Shown here one piece after another: positions 23,439 through 25,752 of a stretch of 25,752 bases of DNA. The stretch's first letter is position 1, and every line of letters begins with the position of its first letter. A model generated the notes under the pieces. That model was not told where the DNA came from. It saw only the letters and a program-made list of their open reading frames with translations, and ran no database searches. Origin of the DNA: a virus; the IMG/VR virus record IMGVR_UViG_3300050034_000058, positions 1 through 25,752 of that record; one strand, 5' to 3'. The position numbers and the translations under genes were made by a program.

Positions 23439-23807
23439 TGCTGCCGATGCCTTCCACTCGGTCTCAAATTTAATATCGTCGTGAAAGAACAGGGTTTCCA
23501 TGACATCGTCCAGATGCTCACTAATGATGTCCCGAGCGATGCCACCCTCAGGCGCGACCTTGAACATCGCCATGACAACGGACATTACACCCGTATAATC
23601 CATGACTGTGTTCAGGTCTGCATCATCGACAAGCTGATTAAGAACGATGTGAAACGCCTTGTGGAATTCATCATGCGGAGAAGGTTCTTGCTCAAAGTTG
23701 TTCTCGACCAATTTCTGGACCGACTCCTCGAACTGGGCTCCTGCTGCGATCTCGTTCTCGGTAAGTGGAATCGGGTCCTGCTCCAGTACATCGATTTCTG
23801 GTTCCAT
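23436..23807 (-). CDS. Acidic protein of unknown function (123 aa)
   Basis: A helical, strongly acidic protein. The first 35 residues are Glu/Pro-rich, then H-K-A-F-H-I-V-L-N-Q-L-V and D-Y-T-G-V-M-S-V-V-M-A-M-F form hydrophobic helices. No family is recognised. A strong CTGGAGGC ribosome-binding site precedes the ATG at 23805-23807. The gene ends in K-A-S-A-A, and its TAA is the first codon of repeat copy A. Its start region (GGAGGCAAnAnATGGAA) resembles that of the 118-aa gene, which suggests that these genes share cassette-like boundaries. Confidence 0.72.
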   Translation of the reverse strand: MEPEIDVLEQDPIPLTENEIAAGAQFEESVQKLVENNFEQEPSPHDEFHKAFHIVLNQLVDDADLNTVMDYTGVMSVVMAMFKVAPEGGIARDIISEHLDDVMETLFFHDDIKFETEWKASAA

Positions 23808-23830
23808 TTATTGCCTCCAGTGAATCTGTT

Positions 23831-23866
23831 GCGGGGCGGGTCGCCCAGCCCCACGGTTGATGGTTA
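23831..23866 (-). repeat. Stop-codon-linked hairpin repeat, copy B
   Basis: The element begins with the TAA of the 99-aa gene: TAACCATCAAC, then GTGGGGC paired with GCCCCGC around a GGG/CCC inner stem. The stem bases differ from copy A yet still pair. Confidence 0.75.
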
Positions 23867-24163
23867 AGCTGCGGTGATTTCCTCTGCGGCGATGAGAAAT
23901 GGAAATGTCTCGCGAATGCGAGCTTCCAACCGCTTCATTTCGGGCGTGCCCATAAACCATTCATGTTCAGGGTCGCCGTTGATCTGCGCGAGCGCCCCGA
24001 CCAAATCCGCCATCGGATCGAGGAAGAGCGAACGCTGCGGGAGAGCTTCAAAGAATTCACATGCGAAAGTCTGAGCATCTTCGATTGAAGCAAAGGTGCA
24101 AAAGGACAGCAGCATCGTATCCTTGAGTTGTGTTTGCAATTGTTTCTTTTCGGTGCGTGTCAT
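23864..24163 (-). CDS. Protein of unknown function (99 aa)
   Basis: I start at the ATG 24161-24163, preceded by GGAG about 12 nt away; the frame stays open to 24211 but that extension overlaps repeat copy C. The protein has a basic N-terminus (M-T-R-T-E-K-K-Q), a hydrophobic helix with F-A-C-E-F-F-E-A-L and a C-terminus ending in I-T-A-A. It may be a small regulatory or anti-host protein; no family is recognised. The TAA begins repeat copy B. Confidence 0.68.
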   Translation of the reverse strand: MTRTEKKQLQTQLKDTMLLSFCTFASIEDAQTFACEFFEALPQRSLFLDPMADLVGALAQINGDPEHEWFMGTPEMKRLEARIRETFPFLIAAEEITAA

Positions 24164-24192
24164 ATACAAGAGTCTCCAAATCAAAGTAGGTT

Positions 24193-24231
24193 GCGGGGCC
24201 GGCAATTTCACCGACCCATGGTTGTGGGTTA
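24193..24231 (-). repeat. Stop-codon-linked hairpin repeat, copy C
   Basis: The element begins with the TAA of the 118-aa gene: TAACCCACAACC, then GGGTCGG paired with CCGGCCC (one T-G wobble) around an 8-nt loop, then CGCAAC. The changed stem bases keep pairing, which points to selection for the hairpin. Confidence 0.72.
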
Positions 24232-24585
24232 CCTACCACGGGTGAGGGCATCGACGATTTCGCGATTCGCCGGGTCCTGCTGGTAGTACTCGATTGCGGC
24301 CTTGTGATTTGCTGCCTTTTCCGCCCAACGCTTGGTGATGTTCGCGGCAATGCGCTTGTGTGCCCTGGTGTACTTGGCTCCCGGCGTGGGATTGTACTTG
24401 ATATACCCGAGTGCCGCCATAAAATCACAGTTCTGCTTCCAGAACGGTGAATCCATGTGGGTGTTATGGTGCAGCACCTTCATGAACTCGATTGCGGGAT
24501 CAATGGTCAACAAGTTGACACAGCAAGCAAGCAGGACGCGCCTGGTGTCGCGTAAATACTTAGCAGGTAATTCGTCAGTTTCCAT
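24229..24585 (-). CDS. Protein of unknown function (118 aa)
   Basis: The ATG at 24583-24585 has an excellent AGGAGG ribosome-binding site; an in-frame ATG 16 codons upstream lacks one. The first half is helical (Y-L-R-D-T-R-R-V-L-L-A-C-C-V), the second half is basic with K-Y-T-R-A-H-K-R-I-A and may contact nucleic acid (inference). No family is recognised. It is the first gene after the strong terminator at 24.7 kb, so a promoter must lie in 24586-24718, but I could not identify a convincing -35/-10 pair there. Confidence 0.7.
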   Translation of the reverse strand: METDELPAKYLRDTRRVLLACCVNLLTIDPAIEFMKVLHHNTHMDSPFWKQNCDFMAALGYIKYNPTPGAKYTRAHKRIAANITKRWAEKAANHKAAIEYYQQDPANREIVDALTRGR

Positions 24586-24719
24586 GTGTTGCCTCCTGTC
24601 ATTAGGTTTCTCCCGAGCGTGGGGTATGGTCAAACCGAGCTAATTGTGCATAAGTCCGATTTTTTCCGAAGAAATAGCAAAACAGTCTGTGGAAAACCAT
24701 GGGAAACTACCCAAAATAA

Positions 24720-24744
24720 AAGGCCGCCCGGTTAAGGCGGCCTT
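24720..24744 (-). terminator. Rho-independent terminator after the DUF6876-like gene
   Basis: The minus strand has AAGGCCGCC, a 7-nt loop, GGCGGCCTT, then a TTATTTT run. The 9-bp GC-rich stem plus U-tract is a strong terminator for the operon at 24.8-25.7 kb. Confidence 0.9.
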
Positions 24745-24771
24745 GTGTGCGCATATACGCGTGCGCGAGGA

Positions 24772-25125
24772 TCAGTATTCGCTGGGAAGCATCAGCACGT
24801 TGTCCGTGTAGTAGAAAGCGACAGTCTCCAACGGGAAATCGGTGTAGTCCAACTTCTGCGTGTAGACGATGTTTCCGTTTCCGTCATCGCAGGTGAGTAC
24901 GCCGGTCTTATCGGAGACGACTAACTTCCAATGTTGGAACTCCTCTCCGCTCACCTTTTTGTTGGACTGCGCGAAAGCAATTTCGTCGAGCAGCCAATAG
25001 GCTCCACCGTGCTCCGCCACGAACTGCGCTCCCTCTGTATACGTCATCTTCCGGTTGATTGAGTGCCGATACCACGTTTCAGTACCCGTGAAGTTGAGCA
25101 GGTCTGATTCTTTGAGGTCCTTCAC
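24772..25125 (-). CDS. DUF6876-like protein
   Basis: 117 aa from a GTG at 25123-25125, preceded by AAGGGAG. The order L-x-x-F-T-G-T-E-T-W-Y-R-H, then Y-T-E-G-A-Q-F-V-A-E and G-A-Y-W-L-L-D-E-I-A, then a W-K-L strand fits the DUF6876 family known from phages and plasmids. Its function is unknown. An in-frame ATG at 25227 would add 34 residues that overlap the 56-aa gene in another frame and look non-native. It is followed by a strong terminator and is therefore the last gene of its operon. Confidence 0.82.
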   Translation of the reverse strand: MKDLKESDLLNFTGTETWYRHSINRKMTYTEGAQFVAEHGGAYWLLDEIAFAQSNKKVSGEEFQHWKLVVSDKTGVLTCDDGNGNIVYTQKLDYTDFPLETVAFYYTDNVLMLPSEY

Positions 25126-25292
25126 CTTCCGGCTCCCTTCGCCGTCGCTGGCGCAGGCATTACCAACACTAGCGCGAGTATTTTGGTGTTGAGATCCTGA
25201 ACGTAACCCAGGGCCATTTCCCACCAACCAGGAGCGCCCGTAGTTGGAAAACTTATGTTCTCCAAGTAGGAATTCGGAATCAGGGGCGTCAC
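25122..25292 (-). CDS. Hidden small gene between two GTGA overlaps (56 aa)
   Basis: A GTG at 25290-25292 overlaps the TGA of the coiled-coil gene (GTGA), and its own TGA overlaps the GTG of the DUF6876-like gene (GTGA). AAGAAGG lies 7 nt upstream. It encodes 56 aa beginning with M-T-P-L-I-P-N-S-Y-L, containing a P-G-W-W-E-M motif and ending in a short hydrophobic helix (I-L-A-L-V-L-V-M). No family is recognised. The exact fit on both sides, with no spare base, is good evidence for a coupled gene even though it is short. Confidence 0.68.
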   Translation of the reverse strand: MTPLIPNSYLENISFPTTGAPGWWEMALGYVQDLNTKILALVLVMPAPATAKGAGR

Positions 25293-25681
25293 TTCGCGGC
25301 CTTCTTGCCGCCCTTGGTATCCGCCGGGGAAACGGGTGCTGGAGCCGGTGCGGACGGCGTCTCGGCGATCTGAGGGGCTTGGCTAACGGCTGACGCGGCT
25401 TCCGTAGCAGCTTTCTTGCGGGCTGCGCTGGCGATCAGACCGGCGCGAATGTTTGCCTTACCCTCTTCGCTCATTTGCTTGCGTCCGGTGCTACCTGCTA
25501 CCGGAATCACGACCTCACCCTTCAAGAACCGAATGGCGGTGTCGATCCGGCGGAGGCTGGTTTCAACTTCAATTTTCTGAGCAGCCAGATCGGTCTGCTG
25601 TTTGACGATCTCTGCCAGCTTGGTAGTAAGTTCGGTTTGCTGCGTGGTCAATGCTTCGGGTACTAAAACTGTCGTTGTCAT
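25289..25681 (-). CDS. Coiled-coil basic protein of unknown function (130 aa)
   Basis: Residues about 9-54 form a heptad coiled coil (T-E-L-T-T-K-L-A-E-I-V-K-Q). Residues 66-95 contain a basic R-K-Q-M-S-E-E-G-K-A-N-I-R-A helix resembling the small Lys/Arg helix found in many bacterial nucleoid-type proteins. The last 35 residues are Ala/Pro-rich and end in K-G-G-K-K-A-A-K. It may oligomerise and bind nucleic acid (inference). It is the first gene of the operon ending at the 24.7-kb terminator; the 71 nt upstream in the window hold a palindrome. Confidence 0.68.
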   Translation of the reverse strand: MTTTVLVPEALTTQQTELTTKLAEIVKQQTDLAAQKIEVETSLRRIDTAIRFLKGEVVIPVAGSTGRKQMSEEGKANIRAGLIASAARKKAATEAASAVSQAPQIAETPSAPAPAPVSPADTKGGKKAAK

Positions 25682-25696
25682 ATGCGGAACTCGTTT

Positions 25697-25724
25697 CTCT
25701 CGCTCGCGTGATCGCGTTCGAGAG
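25697..25724. promoter_or_regulatory. Imperfect 28-bp palindrome upstream of the coiled-coil gene
   Basis: CTCTCG and CGAGAG flank an inner CGCG/CGCG pair around a TGAT core, with two mismatched bases on each side. It ends about 16 nt upstream of the ATG, a place where a dimeric regulator or an mRNA hairpin could control translation. The window ends 28 nt farther on. Confidence 0.5.
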
Positions 25725-25752
25725 CCTCATCCAACGCTCAAACTCACACGAA

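Noticed and set aside
23354-23578. Upstream extension of the 77-aa gene to 23578
   Set aside because: It would overlap the 123-aa gene and read through hairpin repeat copy A; composition changes at the ATG 23353.
25682-25752. Open frame entering from the right edge and overlapping the coiled-coil gene start
   Set aside because: It runs about 100 nt into the coiled-coil gene before a stop and only a short piece is visible; a real gene end cannot be shown.

Overview
The window is part of a tailed-phage genome or prophage with siphovirus architecture. Almost every gene is on the minus strand, so the operon reads from the right edge (25.7 kb) to the left edge (1). The genes are tightly packed, with many 1-8 nt stop/start overlaps. 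The host cannot be named with certainty. An Acidobacteriota-type host is a low-confidence guess from the style of the secreted cargo protein and the signal-peptide fibre. No integrase, repressor, holin or free endolysin is visible, so lifestyle is undetermined.

Early/replication side (25.7-20.4 kb): a coiled-coil basic protein, a 56-codon gene wedged between two GTGA overlaps, a DUF6876-like protein and a strong terminator. Four small unknown genes follow. Three of them end in the same repeat, which starts exactly at the stop codon and carries a hairpin (23.4, 23.8 and 24.2 kb). Next come a possible helicase-loader-like protein, a winged-helix replication-initiator-like protein with iteron-like repeats inside its gene, a 61-aa unknown, and a fusion of an HNH nuclease to a P-loop kinase-like domain.

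Packaging and head (20.4-12.2 kb): a probable cos region, small terminase, major capsid protein, two hairpins, a complete tRNA-Trp(CCA), large terminase, a small HTH protein, portal, ClpP-like prohead protease, connector, head-tail adaptor and a DUF3168 tail-completion protein. The capsid gene sits between the two terminase genes instead of after the protease.

Tail (12.2-1 kb): one plus-strand cargo ('moron') gene for a secreted or membrane-anchored protein interrupts the operon. Then come an HK97 gp10-like protein, a GT2 glycosyltransferase, the tail tube protein, two tail-assembly-chaperone ORFs with a probable -1 frameshift arrangement, a tape measure protein of 838 aa, and a tail tip of the gene-transfer-agent type (DUF2460, DUF2163, NlpC/P60 peptidase, large tip protein). 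A fibre-like protein with a signal peptide is inserted among the tip genes. The large tip protein runs off the left edge.

A short motif (TAACCCCTA preceded by ACTAnn, read on the minus strand) occurs in four of the five structural-block gaps longer than 70 nt, always upstream of the gene that restarts the operon. It is a candidate phage-specific promoter or regulatory site.
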